Positions 47,866-56,977 of a DNA stretch of 64,000 nucleotides are shown in pieces. The position numbers and the translations under genes are program-made. Position 1 is the first letter of the stretch, and every line of letters starts with the position of its first letter. The notes under the pieces were generated by a model, which was not told the DNA's origin, made no database searches, and saw nothing but the letters and a program-made list of their open reading frames with translations. The DNA lies in assembly GCA_902826615.1 (NCBI GenBank), contig CADEFN010000011.1, positions 19,333-83,332 on the forward strand, written 5' to 3'. The stretch is from an uncultured Gemmatimonadota bacterium. GTDB taxonomy: Bacteria; Gemmatimonadota; Gemmatimonadetes; Gemmatimonadales; Gemmatimonadaceae.

Positions 47866-49926
47866 GTGCCCGCCCCACCGGGCGGTGAGGTCGCGACGCT
47901 CCAGTCGCGGCTCAATCACGCCGACCTCCGCGTCGCCATGACCATCGTGCCCCGCCTGTGGACCGAGGAGCGGCTGGAGTCCTTCGACACGGCACTGAGC
48001 CCCGAGGAGTTCTGGTACACCCAGTACGGCGGAGATTCGCCGCTGGTCACTGGTGGCGCGCTCGTGCTGCGTTCCTACGGGGGGCCGCCCCGCGAACTCG
48101 TCATCACCCGCCCCCACTGGTTCCCGCGCGCTGCCGACAAGTCGTTCCGCGTCGACATGAACATCACCTTCCCCCAGACGGATCCGGTTTACAACGCGGT
48201 CGTCACCGTGGGGGGGATCGAGCAGAACTTCGCCGACATCGGTGAGCCCCTGCGCGTGATCCAGAAGGGCTCCGTCTACAGCGCGCTCGCCGGGAACATC
48301 TTTGTCGACGGCCTCTCGGACATCGACAACGTGGGGGTCGCGAACGACCAGAGCGTCCACACCTACTCGGTCATGTGGCGCCCCGCGGCCTCCGGGGTGG
48401 GGAGCGGCAATCACAAGCTCACCGTCCTGCGCGACGGCGTGATCATGGCGGAGGGCTCGGACGACGGGTTCGCCGTGCAGCCCCGCTACATCGCGATCGG
48501 GATGATCCAGAACACCCGGCTGGACGCGGACGAGAACGTGCCGGTGGCGCTCGGCACGCCCGACTCACCCGCCACCCTGATCCAAGTGCACAACATCGCC
48601 GTCTACGAACTGGGGGACGGGTACGAGGAAGTGACCTACCCGGCGTGGACCTCCCCGGACGTGGGAGGCACGCTCACCACCGCGGGGGAGGGGGAGCGCT
48701 TCACTCAGGACGGGCTCGTCTGGGCCAAGCTCCCGGTCGGCAACATCCTCAACTGGGAGGCGAAGCAGAGCCGCCTCCAGTCCGCCGACACGTTCCGCAT
48801 CTCGCTGGACCTCGCGGACTATCAGGACGAGACGAACCGCAACCGCTTCGCCGGGCAATACTGGCACAAGCGGATCGTGACGATCGACACCCGCGTGGTG
48901 GACGACACCGACCCCCTCGCCCCGGCGCCCACGGGCTGGTACCGCCTGATGTGTGGGGAGGTGGAGCACGTCTCCCGGGGAGGCGGGGCGATCACCCTCG
49001 CGGGGCGCGAGCGCGCGATGCTGCGCCTCGACACCTTCATCTCCCGGTCCTACATCTCACTCGGCGACGAGGGGGACGAGACGGACGGGCAGGTCGAGGG
49101 GACGAACATCGGGTACACGATCACCGCGGTCCTTCAGGACTTGTTCGAGGTGTCGGAAGCGGTGGCCGGGGGGCTGCTCTCCGGGCTGACCGACACGGAC
49201 ATTCAGGGGCCGGACGTGACGCCCGCCGCCCTCTCCTCCGGCGGCCAGAGCCTCGCGGCCACGTTCACCGAGATCTGCGACCGGCTCGTCTTTGAGTGCT
49301 GGCGGGAGTACGAGGTGAGCGGGGCGGGCCGTTACGGGCGGCTCCGCGTCAACGGCTGGACGTTCGGTGCGCTCGACGACACGCCCGCGTGGACCCTCCG
49401 GGGGAACTTCGCCGGGGGGATCCACGACATCGAGCGGATCGACCTCAACGAGAATCAACGTAACGGAGCCGGGGGCGCCTACTACCGGGGGAACACGCCG
49501 GTCGTCGGTGAGTACGGCCTGAGCCTCGAATCGCTCCCCACGGTGGGGACCTTCCCCTCCGCCCCCTTCCCCCCGAACGACCGGGTGCTCAACGACTCGC
49601 TCGCCTATCTGGAGGGGAACGAGATCAGCCCCATCGTCGAGTGGGTCGACAAGGACGGGGGCAACATGTTCGGCGGCGTGGCGTTCCACCGCTACCGCCG
49701 CGAGAACGCGATGCGGAGGCAGGTGGCGGTCCAGACCTACAACCAGCCCTTCTGGCGCGTCACGGACATCGCCGCGATCGACGACCCCTACGACACGGAG
49801 ATCGTGTCCACGGAGCGCTGGGTGGTGAACGGCGTCACCTACGGGATGCGGGACCGCCGCTTGCAGGTGGACCTCGATCTCGTGACGGTCGACTGGGTGG
49901 ACGCGATTCTCCGGATGCTCCCGTGA
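47866..49926 (+). CDS. tail hub / minor tail protein with LamG-like domain, 686 aa
   Basis: GTG at 47866 directly after the previous TAG. Residues 1-270 include a beta-sandwich resembling LamG/concanavalin folds (HTYSVMWRPAASG, LTVLRDGVIMAEGSDD). Residues 270-686 resemble baseplate hub or siphovirus tail proteins (GEVEHVSRGGGAITLAGRER and later TYGMRDRRLQVDLDLVTVDW). Expected to sit at the tail tip and contact the host surface. Family inferred from position and pattern. Confidence 0.7.
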   Translation: MPAPPGGEVATLQSRLNHADLRVAMTIVPRLWTEERLESFDTALSPEEFWYTQYGGDSPLVTGGALVLRSYGGPPRELVITRPHWFPRAADKSFRVDMNITFPQTDPVYNAVVTVGGIEQNFADIGEPLRVIQKGSVYSALAGNIFVDGLSDIDNVGVANDQSVHTYSVMWRPAASGVGSGNHKLTVLRDGVIMAEGSDDGFAVQPRYIAIGMIQNTRLDADENVPVALGTPDSPATLIQVHNIAVYELGDGYEEVTYPAWTSPDVGGTLTTAGEGERFTQDGLVWAKLPVGNILNWEAKQSRLQSADTFRISLDLADYQDETNRNRFAGQYWHKRIVTIDTRVVDDTDPLAPAPTGWYRLMCGEVEHVSRGGGAITLAGRERAMLRLDTFISRSYISLGDEGDETDGQVEGTNIGYTITAVLQDLFEVSEAVAGGLLSGLTDTDIQGPDVTPAALSSGGQSLAATFTEICDRLVFECWREYEVSGAGRYGRLRVNGWTFGALDDTPAWTLRGNFAGGIHDIERIDLNENQRNGAGGAYYRGNTPVVGEYGLSLESLPTVGTFPSAPFPPNDRVLNDSLAYLEGNEISPIVEWVDKDGGNMFGGVAFHRYRRENAMRRQVAVQTYNQPFWRVTDIAAIDDPYDTEIVSTERWVVNGVTYGMRDRRLQVDLDLVTVDWVDAILRMLP

Positions 49927-50153
49927 CGATGTACCGGCCCTTCCCCGACGACACGCCTTCGCGCTCCCCGACGACGCGCAAGGGCGTGGTCCGCTGGCGC
50001 CGGGGCACCACCTACGGGGTGGACTTCGGGGCGCCCGACGGGGCGACGGAGGTGTGCTGGTACGGGGCGGCGACGCCGTTAGCGGTGGGTGATGTGGTGC
50101 GTTCCGAGTGGCGCAACGAGTCGGGGATCTGGGCGATCCGCCCCGTCTCATGA
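49923..50153 (+). CDS. tail-associated small protein with A and B modules, 76 aa
   Basis: GTG at 49923 overlaps the hub stop; ATG at 49929 is an alternative. Module A (RPFPDDTPSRSP ... RWRRGTTYGVDFGAPDGATEV) and module B (LAVGDVVRSEWRNESGIWAI) are both complete. The following two genes carry each module separately. Function unknown, probably virion. Confidence 0.72.
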   Translation: MTMYRPFPDDTPSRSPTTRKGVVRWRRGTTYGVDFGAPDGATEVCWYGAATPLAVGDVVRSEWRNESGIWAIRPVS

Positions 50154-51481
50154 CGACCCTCCGCCCCTTCCCGACCGACACCCCGTCGCGCGAGCCGCGG
50201 TGGCGCAAGGCGGTGGTCCGCTGGCGCCGGGGGCAGATCTACGGGCTCGACTTCGGCGCCCCCAACGGGGTCACGGAAGTCGGATGGGCGCCCACCGTGG
50301 GGTCGCAGGCTGGCCCCTGCCCCAACGTCGCGCAGGTCTACGCCGCGATGTGCGGCTACAGCACCACTTCCATCCGTTACGCCGGGCCGTTCGGAAACGG
50401 GAGCGCCGAAACCAGCGAGGGGTTCGCCGCGCAGCCCATCGGGGCGCCCTGCCGGGTGGACCGGCTGCTCATCGACCTCGATGTGGCGCCCGGGGCGGGG
50501 AAGTCGTGGACCGTCACGCTGCGCAAGAACGGCGTGAACACCGACCTCTCGGTCGTGATCGCCGACACCGCGACGCAGGCGCAGGACACGACGCACGCCG
50601 TCACGTTCCTCCCGGGGGACTACGCGACGCTGGGCGTGCAGCCGTCGGGCACGCCGACCGACCCGGTGCTGATGCGCACGGGATGCCGCCTGATCAACCT
50701 GCTGCCTCACACCTCGCAGGCGTTCTTCTTCTCCTTCGGGCTCGGCTGGGGCAACGGCGATTACGGCGCCGCCATCACCCTCGACGGGACGATGCAGCCG
50801 GAGAACTCTGAACTGGACCCGCGCATTCAGGCCTCGCTTGCGGCGGTCGCTGGATACGTGACCGGGATCTGGGTGCGCCAGAGCGGGACTCCCACGGGGA
50901 CGCCGCGCTACTGGCAACTCCGCAAGAACGGGGCGGATGTCCCGGGGGTTGTCGTTTCACTGGATGCGCAGTGGGGGAGCCTGCAAGGGCTCGCCGTGCC
51001 CTTCGCGGTGGGGGACATGCTCTCGTATTTTCACACCCGCCCCGCTGGCTCGTCTCACACGATCGGATACTGCACCGTCTACGAGTCGGAGTTGGGGTAC
51101 TCACTCGGCAACGCCGTGGCGATGGCGATTGGCAACACTAACCCAACGTACTTTCGATGGGCACAGCATGGCAGCTTCGTCGCCGTCGGGAGCACCACGC
51201 AGGCCGACAATGAAGTGGTGCTCCCAGCCGACGTAAACATCAACGGTCTGACTGTGATCATGGATGCGGTCATTCTGAGCGGCAGATCGTGGACATGGGA
51301 ACTGCTCGCCGATGGAGTGGGCACCGGCGTTTCCGTGACTCTCTCAGAAGGTGAACAAGAGAAATCGACGAACGCGACATACGCGGCCAGCGCCGGTGAG
51401 CGTCTCGTCATGCGCGCCACCCCATCGGGCTCGCCAAGCTCCGGGACCGAGACGTTCTTCTACTTTGGCGGGGCAGGGTAA
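50150..51481 (+). CDS. minor tail/decoration protein with module A at its start, 443 aa
   Basis: ATG at 50150 overlaps the previous stop (ATGA). Residues 1-47 repeat module A (RPFPTDTPSREP ... RWRRGQIYGLDFGAPNGVTEV). The following 390 residues contain three similar beta-sandwich segments (GKSWTVTLRKNGVNTDLSVV, PRYWQLRKNGADVPGVVVSL, RSWTWELLADGVGTGVSVTL), typical of repeated fibre modules. GC content falls in the last 400 bases. Confidence 0.7.
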   Translation: MTTLRPFPTDTPSREPRWRKAVVRWRRGQIYGLDFGAPNGVTEVGWAPTVGSQAGPCPNVAQVYAAMCGYSTTSIRYAGPFGNGSAETSEGFAAQPIGAPCRVDRLLIDLDVAPGAGKSWTVTLRKNGVNTDLSVVIADTATQAQDTTHAVTFLPGDYATLGVQPSGTPTDPVLMRTGCRLINLLPHTSQAFFFSFGLGWGNGDYGAAITLDGTMQPENSELDPRIQASLAAVAGYVTGIWVRQSGTPTGTPRYWQLRKNGADVPGVVVSLDAQWGSLQGLAVPFAVGDMLSYFHTRPAGSSHTIGYCTVYESELGYSLGNAVAMAIGNTNPTYFRWAQHGSFVAVGSTTQADNEVVLPADVNINGLTVIMDAVILSGRSWTWELLADGVGTGVSVTLSEGEQEKSTNATYAASAGERLVMRATPSGSPSSGTETFFYFGGAG

Positions 51482-53910
51482 TGCCCGGCGGGATTCCGGC
51501 CTTCTCGGTGGGTGAGATCGTGCAGGCGCGCTGGTCGAACGAGAGTGCCGTCTGGGAGATCGAGACGTTCGACCCCGGGCAGGTCCCGGTGTTCGACACC
51601 CTTCCCATCTGGGGTGAGCAAACGGGCACGTTCGAGCAGGTCGACAAGTACATCGGGCGGGACGCCGCGGTGTTTGTTTCCGAGGCTGACCACTCGAACA
51701 TCGACGCGCCGGAGTACCGCGGCCCGCCACACCGGATGATCGATCTCGGTGGCGGGCACCTCCTGACCTACTTTGGGGAATCTGGCGCCCCCCGGGAGGC
51801 GGAGTCGCTGGACAACGGCGCCACGTGGTCAGAGCGCACCCTGCACGGCACCGACGGTGGTTCGCATCACTGGTTCGATGTCTGCTACGAGCGCTGGCAC
51901 GACCTCGCCGCGGCCCGGGTGGTGCATATCGCGTATGCCCGGGACACGTCCCCGCGTGGTATCCGCTACCGCACGATCGACCTTGACGACGACGGGGCGC
52001 TGGGCACCGAGATCGATGTGACTGGCACGCTGGGGGCAGTCGAAAACAACGCGGCGAGCCATGCGATCACCGTCGCCCGAAACGGCACTGTTTTCGTATT
52101 CCGTGGGTGGCCGTTCGACCCAACGACCGTCTACCGCAAGCGCGTGGGTGAGTCGTCATTTACCGCGCTCGGAGCACCTGCCGGGACGGAGATCACAAGC
52201 GCCCAACTTTCCAGCCTGATGGCGTTCCCGGACTTCTCCTCGGATGACCCCGAGGACGTGATCCTGCTGGTCAATCAGTACAGCGGAGCGGGGGCCTTCC
52301 ACATCTCCCGCTACGACGCATCCGCGCACTCGGTGGCGCGGACCACGGTCGTATCCTCCGGTATGGGGGGAAGCTCCGACTTCATCCCCTACAGCTTCGC
52401 CGCGGCGCTGGACCGCGAGACAGGTCACATCAAGGTCGTCGCCCGCTGGGGGGCGGGAGGGGTAAACGGAGCGCAGCCGCTCACGCTGCGCACGTTCGAT
52501 GTGTACGGTTCCAGTTGGGCGGAGCACGAGCCCGTGCTGGAGTCCGACACGGTGACCTCGCTCGCCATCAGCCTGATCAATGGCGCCGTCGTGGTCTACT
52601 ACGCGCGCTGCCCCGATGAGATCTCGGAGAGCAGCCCGAGCCTCGATCATCAGCAGGTGTTCCAGCGAACCTCCCTCACCGACATGCATAGTTGGGGTGA
52701 CGAGGTAGTGGCGGGTGCCCGCCATGCTGAGTTCATCCCCACGATCGTCGCTGACCCGCTCCCCCGTGAGGACTCACAGATCTGTTTCCTCGGGGTGGAG
52801 GATCCCTCTCCCCCGCCCCAGACGAACCCGGTCCCGGAGCCGGAGGAGCCGCAGCCCGGGGACCCGGAGCCGCCGGGACCGCAGGTCCCCCCGCCCACCC
52901 CTCCGCCCACTCCCCCGCCCACGTCGGACGCGATCGGCTTCGGGCGGCTCACTTCCCCCACCCTGTGGGTGAACAACGGACGCCAGCGGATCACCGGTGG
53001 AGACGCGTCAAACCGCGCGAACCTGATCGCTGCCGCGGCGGACGGGGCGCAGGTGATCCTCGAACAAGGGGTGAACATCGAGGTCGGGCAGATCGTGCAA
53101 CTGGGCCTCTACGGGCAGTTGCTAGGGGAGGGGACGGGCGCGCGCCTCGGGGAACTGTCCAACGGGATCCAGTGGTCGCTCACGCGCTGCCCCTTCGGGC
53201 ACAACACGATCCGCAACCTCACGCTCGGCACCGGCTCCAGCCCCAACGCCAAGGCCGTCACCCTACAGGGACTGGGCGTCTCGCACGCGTGGCTCGACCA
53301 CCTCACCATCGAGGCCAACGGGCCGACGGACGGCAGCGACACGCCGGAGGGGATCGAGATCTGGGGCTGGCCCGACTACCGCTACACGCTGGGGCTCGCG
53401 ACCATCTCGTACTGCAAGTGGGAGAATCAGCACGGCTCCAAGGGCATCCTCTTTGGCGGCAACCTCCCGGCTGGCGGGGAGGACTCGCTGGGTGCCCGCA
53501 ATGCCCGCCTCACGCTCTACCGGAACCTGCTGAACGCGTGGCAGCGCAACCCGCTGCTGAAGGGCGGCGCGTGGGCGCACATCGTCAACTGCGTGTGGCC
53601 CGAGACGGACCGCATCTACGGCGCGCAGGTGGAAGGCGTCTCCCAACTGGTCGCTGAGGCGAACGTGATCCATCCCACGACGGATGGGAGCCACGCGAAC
53701 ACGGAGATCGTCGCCGTGGGAGGCTCGGCGATCATCGACCTGATCGCCAACGACCTCCGCGCCGGTGCCGCTGCCGACGAGCAGAACGCGACAAGTGCGT
53801 TCGTCCCCTCCGCGCACTACCCGTACACGGCGACGACGGCTGACTCAGCGCTCGACTCGGCTGTCACGGCAGGCGCCGGGCAGGGCGGGATCACTCTCGT
53901 CATCCCCTAG
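51481..53910 (+). CDS. tail fibre/spike: module B, propeller-like and pectate-lyase-like domains, 809 aa
   Basis: ATG at 51481 overlaps the previous TAA (TAATG). Residues 1-35 are module B (FSVGEIVQARWSNESAVWEI). Residues 60-430 look like a sialidase-type propeller (ESLDNGATWSERT, VVHIAYARDTSPRGIRY). A Pro-rich hinge (PPTPPPTPPPTS) at about 460-480 leads to a C-terminal right-handed beta-helix of pectate lyase type (FGHNTIRNLTLGTG, SHAWLDHLTIEANGPTDGSD, PEGIEIWGW). Likely binds or cleaves host polysaccharide. Confidence 0.75.
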   Translation: MPGGIPAFSVGEIVQARWSNESAVWEIETFDPGQVPVFDTLPIWGEQTGTFEQVDKYIGRDAAVFVSEADHSNIDAPEYRGPPHRMIDLGGGHLLTYFGESGAPREAESLDNGATWSERTLHGTDGGSHHWFDVCYERWHDLAAARVVHIAYARDTSPRGIRYRTIDLDDDGALGTEIDVTGTLGAVENNAASHAITVARNGTVFVFRGWPFDPTTVYRKRVGESSFTALGAPAGTEITSAQLSSLMAFPDFSSDDPEDVILLVNQYSGAGAFHISRYDASAHSVARTTVVSSGMGGSSDFIPYSFAAALDRETGHIKVVARWGAGGVNGAQPLTLRTFDVYGSSWAEHEPVLESDTVTSLAISLINGAVVVYYARCPDEISESSPSLDHQQVFQRTSLTDMHSWGDEVVAGARHAEFIPTIVADPLPREDSQICFLGVEDPSPPPQTNPVPEPEEPQPGDPEPPGPQVPPPTPPPTPPPTSDAIGFGRLTSPTLWVNNGRQRITGGDASNRANLIAAAADGAQVILEQGVNIEVGQIVQLGLYGQLLGEGTGARLGELSNGIQWSLTRCPFGHNTIRNLTLGTGSSPNAKAVTLQGLGVSHAWLDHLTIEANGPTDGSDTPEGIEIWGWPDYRYTLGLATISYCKWENQHGSKGILFGGNLPAGGEDSLGARNARLTLYRNLLNAWQRNPLLKGGAWAHIVNCVWPETDRIYGAQVEGVSQLVAEANVIHPTTDGSHANTEIVAVGGSAIIDLIANDLRAGAAADEQNATSAFVPSAHYPYTATTADSALDSAVTAGAGQGGITLVIP

Positions 53911-53954
53911 CCGGTGCCCTCCGGTACCATGAGCGGCGCGCATGGAGGCGCGCG

Positions 53955-54188
53955 GTGGATGACCTCGCTCGGGCGATCGAACTCCTGCAAGGCGACGGAG
54001 CCCCCTACGGGATGTTCGTCGTGTTCATCATCGGCCTCATGCGCGAATGGTGGGTGATGGGCGGCGCGTACCGCGCCGCGCAGGCGGAGCGTGACCGGGC
54101 AATCGAGGGAGAACGCCTGTGGCGGGACGCGGCCTTGAAGGAACGCTCGACGCTACGTCGGGCGGTCGATACGGCAGAGGCGACGTGA
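53955..54188 (+). CDS. small single-span membrane protein, holin-like, 77 aa
   Basis: GTG at 53955 follows GGAGG by 5 bases. One hydrophobic helix (PYGMFVVFIIGLMREWW) near residues 17-33 followed by a charged coiled-coil tail (RAAQAERDRAIEGERLWRD). It opens the lysis cassette. It could be a holin or spanin-like factor, but a virion membrane protein is possible. Confidence 0.68.
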   Translation: MDDLARAIELLQGDGAPYGMFVVFIIGLMREWWVMGGAYRAAQAERDRAIEGERLWRDAALKERSTLRRAVDTAEAT

Positions 54189-54403
54189 ACTGGCTCGCCC
54201 GGCTCCTCGGGCGCTCCCCCCAGCCTCCGCCCGCTCCGCAGGAGCCGGTCGACCACCCCGACCTCAACGCCTATCTGGAGGAGCGCGAGGCGCTGGAGTC
54301 GCGCCTGCGCCGGGTGGAGCAGCGTCGCCAGAACCTCGCGCGCGCAGGCACCGTGGAGGTCCGGGGGGACCTGATCCAGCGCGACCGGCGGCGCCACCCG
54401 TGA
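54185..54403 (+). CDS. small charged coiled-coil protein, 72 aa
   Basis: GTG at 54185 overlaps the previous stop, and its end overlaps the next GTG. A Pro-rich segment is followed by a coiled coil (YLEEREALESRLRRVEQRRQ). It lies within the lysis cassette; function unknown. Confidence 0.68.
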   Translation: MNWLARLLGRSPQPPPAPQEPVDHPDLNAYLEEREALESRLRRVEQRRQNLARAGTVEVRGDLIQRDRRRHP

Positions 54404-54735
54404 CACTCGTCGAGGTTGCGATCGCGGTCATGACGGTCGGCGGGTTCGCCGGGCAGGCGTACATCGTGCGCCAGTCACACCTCGACCTGCGCGCCGTCCG
54501 GTACGCGGGGCGCAACGGCCTCAATCTGCTCGTTGCCCGTCACGCCCTCCTCATCGAATGCCTCCGCACCATGCCGGTGGGGATCCTGATGGGGCTCGCG
54601 ATCAACGCGATGACCACCCCGGAAAGCGACTGGGGACTGTGGGGCGGACTCGTCGTCGTGCTGATCGAAGTCGAGGCGCTGCTGGCCGTCCGGATGCGTC
54701 GCGACATCCTTGCGCACGCGGAGCAGACCACGTGA
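54400..54735 (+). CDS. holin-like membrane protein, 111 aa
   Basis: GTG at 54400 overlaps the previous stop. An N-terminal hydrophobic stretch (LVEVAIAVMTVGGFAGQAYIV), a central one (MPVGILMGLAINAM) and a third (WGLWGGLVVVLIEVEALLAV) suggest two or three membrane spans with a charged C-terminus. Lying just before the amidase gene fits a holin that releases the lysin. Confidence 0.7.
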   Translation: MTLVEVAIAVMTVGGFAGQAYIVRQSHLDLRAVRYAGRNGLNLLVARHALLIECLRTMPVGILMGLAINAMTTPESDWGLWGGLVVVLIEVEALLAVRMRRDILAHAEQTT

Positions 54736-55580
54736 CGTACTACATCTACGAACCCCAGCGGCCACCCCTCCCGCACCTCCGCCAGCCGCGGCGCCCCGAG
54801 GAGATCGTGCAGTTCCAGTGGCACGCCACGCGCGGCGCCGCCACGATGGACCGGCAGGTCGCGGCCACCGAGAACTGGATGTCCGACCCCCGCAACAACA
54901 ACGGCGGCTGGGGCGCGTCCGCTGACTTCGTGGTCGGCCCGGACTACCGCTCCGACGGCGAGGTGAAGATCGTCCAGTTGGGCGACCCCTTCACCTCCTA
55001 CTCCACGTGGTCGGCAGGCTACGGCGCCGACGGCACCCACCCGGCGGCCCGCTACGGGATCGCCATCGAGGTCGCGCAGCCCGCGGGGCTGCGCAACGGG
55101 ATCTACGTGGGGGACCCGGACGCCGAGTTTGAGCCCTTCCGGGACGACGTGATCGACGCCTGCGCGGCGCTCGCCCGGTACCTCAACGGCGAACTGGTCA
55201 AGCGCGGCATCGCCCCCATCCCCACCGTCCACCTCACCGGGTGGGACCAGTCGCTGTCCCGCCCCGTGCCCGCAGGGCACATCGGACACGACGAGTTGGC
55301 GAACGGGTGGAAGCTGGGGAAGCACGACCCCGGCGCCCTCTTCCCGTGGGACCGGCTGCTCACGCTGATCGGTCCGGTGGGCACGGAGACGCCCGCCCCT
55401 GCTCCGCCGCCGCCGCCCCAGCCCGCCCCGGGCGGCCCGGACCTCGACGCGCTGCGCGAGCAGATCGGGGCACTGGAGGGGGAGGCGAGAGGGCTCGTCG
55501 CGCTCTCGGAGCGGATGGTCACGGAGGCGCGCGCGGTCGTCGCGCGTGCCGAGTTCCTGCGTACCCAACTGGGAGGGTGA
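54732..55580 (+). CDS. endolysin, N-acetylmuramoyl-L-alanine amidase, 282 aa
   Basis: GTG at 54732 overlaps the holin-like stop. The Zn-amidase pattern is visible: WHATRGA with His31, GIAIEVAQ at 109-116, and GHIGHDELANGWKLGKHDPG at 182-201, which supplies His and Asp ligands. Such enzymes cut the amide bond between MurNAc and L-Ala in peptidoglycan. A Pro-rich linker (235-250) and a C-terminal helical coiled coil follow, possibly a cell-wall-anchoring or multimerising part. No signal peptide, so export needs a holin. Confidence 0.85.
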   Translation: MTYYIYEPQRPPLPHLRQPRRPEEIVQFQWHATRGAATMDRQVAATENWMSDPRNNNGGWGASADFVVGPDYRSDGEVKIVQLGDPFTSYSTWSAGYGADGTHPAARYGIAIEVAQPAGLRNGIYVGDPDAEFEPFRDDVIDACAALARYLNGELVKRGIAPIPTVHLTGWDQSLSRPVPAGHIGHDELANGWKLGKHDPGALFPWDRLLTLIGPVGTETPAPAPPPPPQPAPGGPDLDALREQIGALEGEARGLVALSERMVTEARAVVARAEFLRTQLGG

Positions 55581-55581
55581 G

Positions 55582-55902
55582 ATGGAGATAGCGCCCGAGG
55601 TCGTGATCTCGTCCGGCGCGCTGATCGCCGGGTTCGTGGCGAGTGCGGTCCGTACGTTCTTCGCGTGGGACGGGCGCCGGGCAGCGCTCACGGTGGCGCT
55701 CTCCGGAGTGCTCGTCGCCTTCCTCATGTACTACGGGGGCATGGTGGCGGGAACGCACGACCTCTCCACCATGCAGATCTCCGCGCGCGCCGTGCTCGCC
55801 GGGTTCCTCATGGGGGCGACGGCCTCGGGGGACTACTCGTGGAAGCAACTGCGCGGGGCGGAGCCGTCAGGCGTCATTGAGTTGCCGGGAGGCTCGCGGT
55901 AG
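55582..55902 (+). CDS. three-span holin-like membrane protein, 106 aa
   Basis: ATG at 55582 follows GGGAGG. Hydrophobic segments at about 8-27, 36-57 and 73-90 (VVISSGALIAGFVASAV, AALTVALSGVLVAFLMYYGG, AVLAGFLMGATAS). It is the last gene of the lysis cassette. The presence of two or three holin-like genes is notable. Confidence 0.7.
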   Translation: MEIAPEVVISSGALIAGFVASAVRTFFAWDGRRAALTVALSGVLVAFLMYYGGMVAGTHDLSTMQISARAVLAGFLMGATASGDYSWKQLRGAEPSGVIELPGGSR

Positions 55903-55905
55903 TCT
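55877..55905 (+). promoter_or_regulatory. possible promoter at the end of the lysis cassette
   Basis: TTGAGT (55877-55882), 17 bases, TAGTCT (55900-55905, overlapping the gene's stop codon). It matches the -10 of the other modules. It would give a short transcript ending in the terminator at 55945-55974. Confidence 0.4.
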
Positions 55906-55944
55906 CCCGGGCGGGAGCGCCGCGCGATCGCTTCCAGCCGGTGG

Positions 55945-55974
55945 GGCCGAGGGGGCATGGACGCTCCCCCGGCC
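55945..55974. terminator. bidirectional terminator between convergent operons
   Basis: GGCC, bulge GA, GGGGG pairs with CCCCC and GGCC around a 10-base loop, with TTTCGGTTT following on the plus strand. It separates the lysis genes from the minus-strand operon ending at 55985. Confidence 0.65.
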
Positions 55975-55984
55975 TTTCGGTTTC

Positions 55985-56977
55985 TCAGGCCCGGGTGTAG
56001 ATCGTCAGGCTGTCGTGCAGCCCGCTCCACTGGGGGATCGCCACCGTCTCCCGGGCGGTGAACAGCACCTCCCCCTCGGCGATGCAGGTGCACTCCTCGG
56101 ACTCGTCCCGGTACTCGTGACGCTCGCACCACGTCTCGCCGCCGCAGATGCGGAAGAAGTCCTCGTCCGCCGTGCAGCCGCTCCGCCCCTCACCGATGTA
56201 CGCCACCGTCTGCCCACCGGCCCCGTGGTAGGCGCGCACCGCGAGGGCGGCCATCGGGGCCGCGTAGGGCGGCCAGCAGAGCAGCAGGGTGCGGTCCGGG
56301 TGACGCCCCGCCACTTCCGGCCCACCGAACTCGATCCGGTGGAACGGGGGCGAGGGGCTACACCAGTTGTCGTTCGCGCCCGGCGGGTTAAGGTCGTAGG
56401 CGGCCACGTACCCCTCCGGCTGGTCGCGCGCGAGCAGGGCGGCCCAGTAGCCCGTCCCGGCGCCGATCTCCACGATGCCCCCGGGAGAGTGACGCCGGAT
56501 CGCCGCGATCGCGTCATCGTCGGGGATGGCGTACGCGTAGACGCTCCGCATGTCCACCCGGTGCTCGTCGTCGTAACCGTGCATGTCGACGAACGGTGGC
56601 GCGTCTGGCGGCGGCGCTGGGGCGGCGGGCTGGTTCCCTGCCCGGTAGCACTCGAAGCACCAGCGCTCGGCCTCGGGAGGGAGTGTGCGCCACGACGTGA
56701 GCCGGTGCCACGCGGAGTGCGCGAGGTTCGTCCGGTAGATGTCGAGCAGGGGGTTCCCCACGAGGGGGACGATCAGGCTGTCGGCGGCGGCATTGAGGTT
56801 CCGGGTCGCCGCTTCGATCTGCGCCCGACGGTAGATGATCGGCCCTTTCCCCGAGCCATCCGTCACGTAGCACCAGCCGCGCGCGCAGCGCACCTCCGTC
56901 GCCGCGCCACGCGCCCCCAGTACACGGCCCAGCGCCGCGACGAACTGCTCGATGACCGCATCGCTCGTCGCGCTCAC
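55985..56977 (-). CDS. SAM-dependent methyltransferase, 330 aa
   Basis: GTG at 56977 overlaps the upstream stop. The Rossmann motif GIVEIGAGTGYWAALLAR near residue 170 and the motif II-like VAAYDLNPPG are typical of class I methyltransferases. An N-terminal 150-residue extension has CFECYRAG. The C-terminal half contains several cysteines (CWPPY, CTADED, CGGETWC, CTC), unusual for the family, that may bind a metal. Target unknown; no DNA-methylase NPPY-type motif is clear. Confidence 0.8.
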   Translation of the reverse strand: MSATSDAVIEQFVAALGRVLGARGAATEVRCARGWCYVTDGSGKGPIIYRRAQIEAATRNLNAAADSLIVPLVGNPLLDIYRTNLAHSAWHRLTSWRTLPPEAERWCFECYRAGNQPAAPAPPPDAPPFVDMHGYDDEHRVDMRSVYAYAIPDDDAIAAIRRHSPGGIVEIGAGTGYWAALLARDQPEGYVAAYDLNPPGANDNWCSPSPPFHRIEFGGPEVAGRHPDRTLLLCWPPYAAPMAALAVRAYHGAGGQTVAYIGEGRSGCTADEDFFRICGGETWCERHEYRDESEECTCIAEGEVLFTARETVAIPQWSGLHDSLTIYTRA

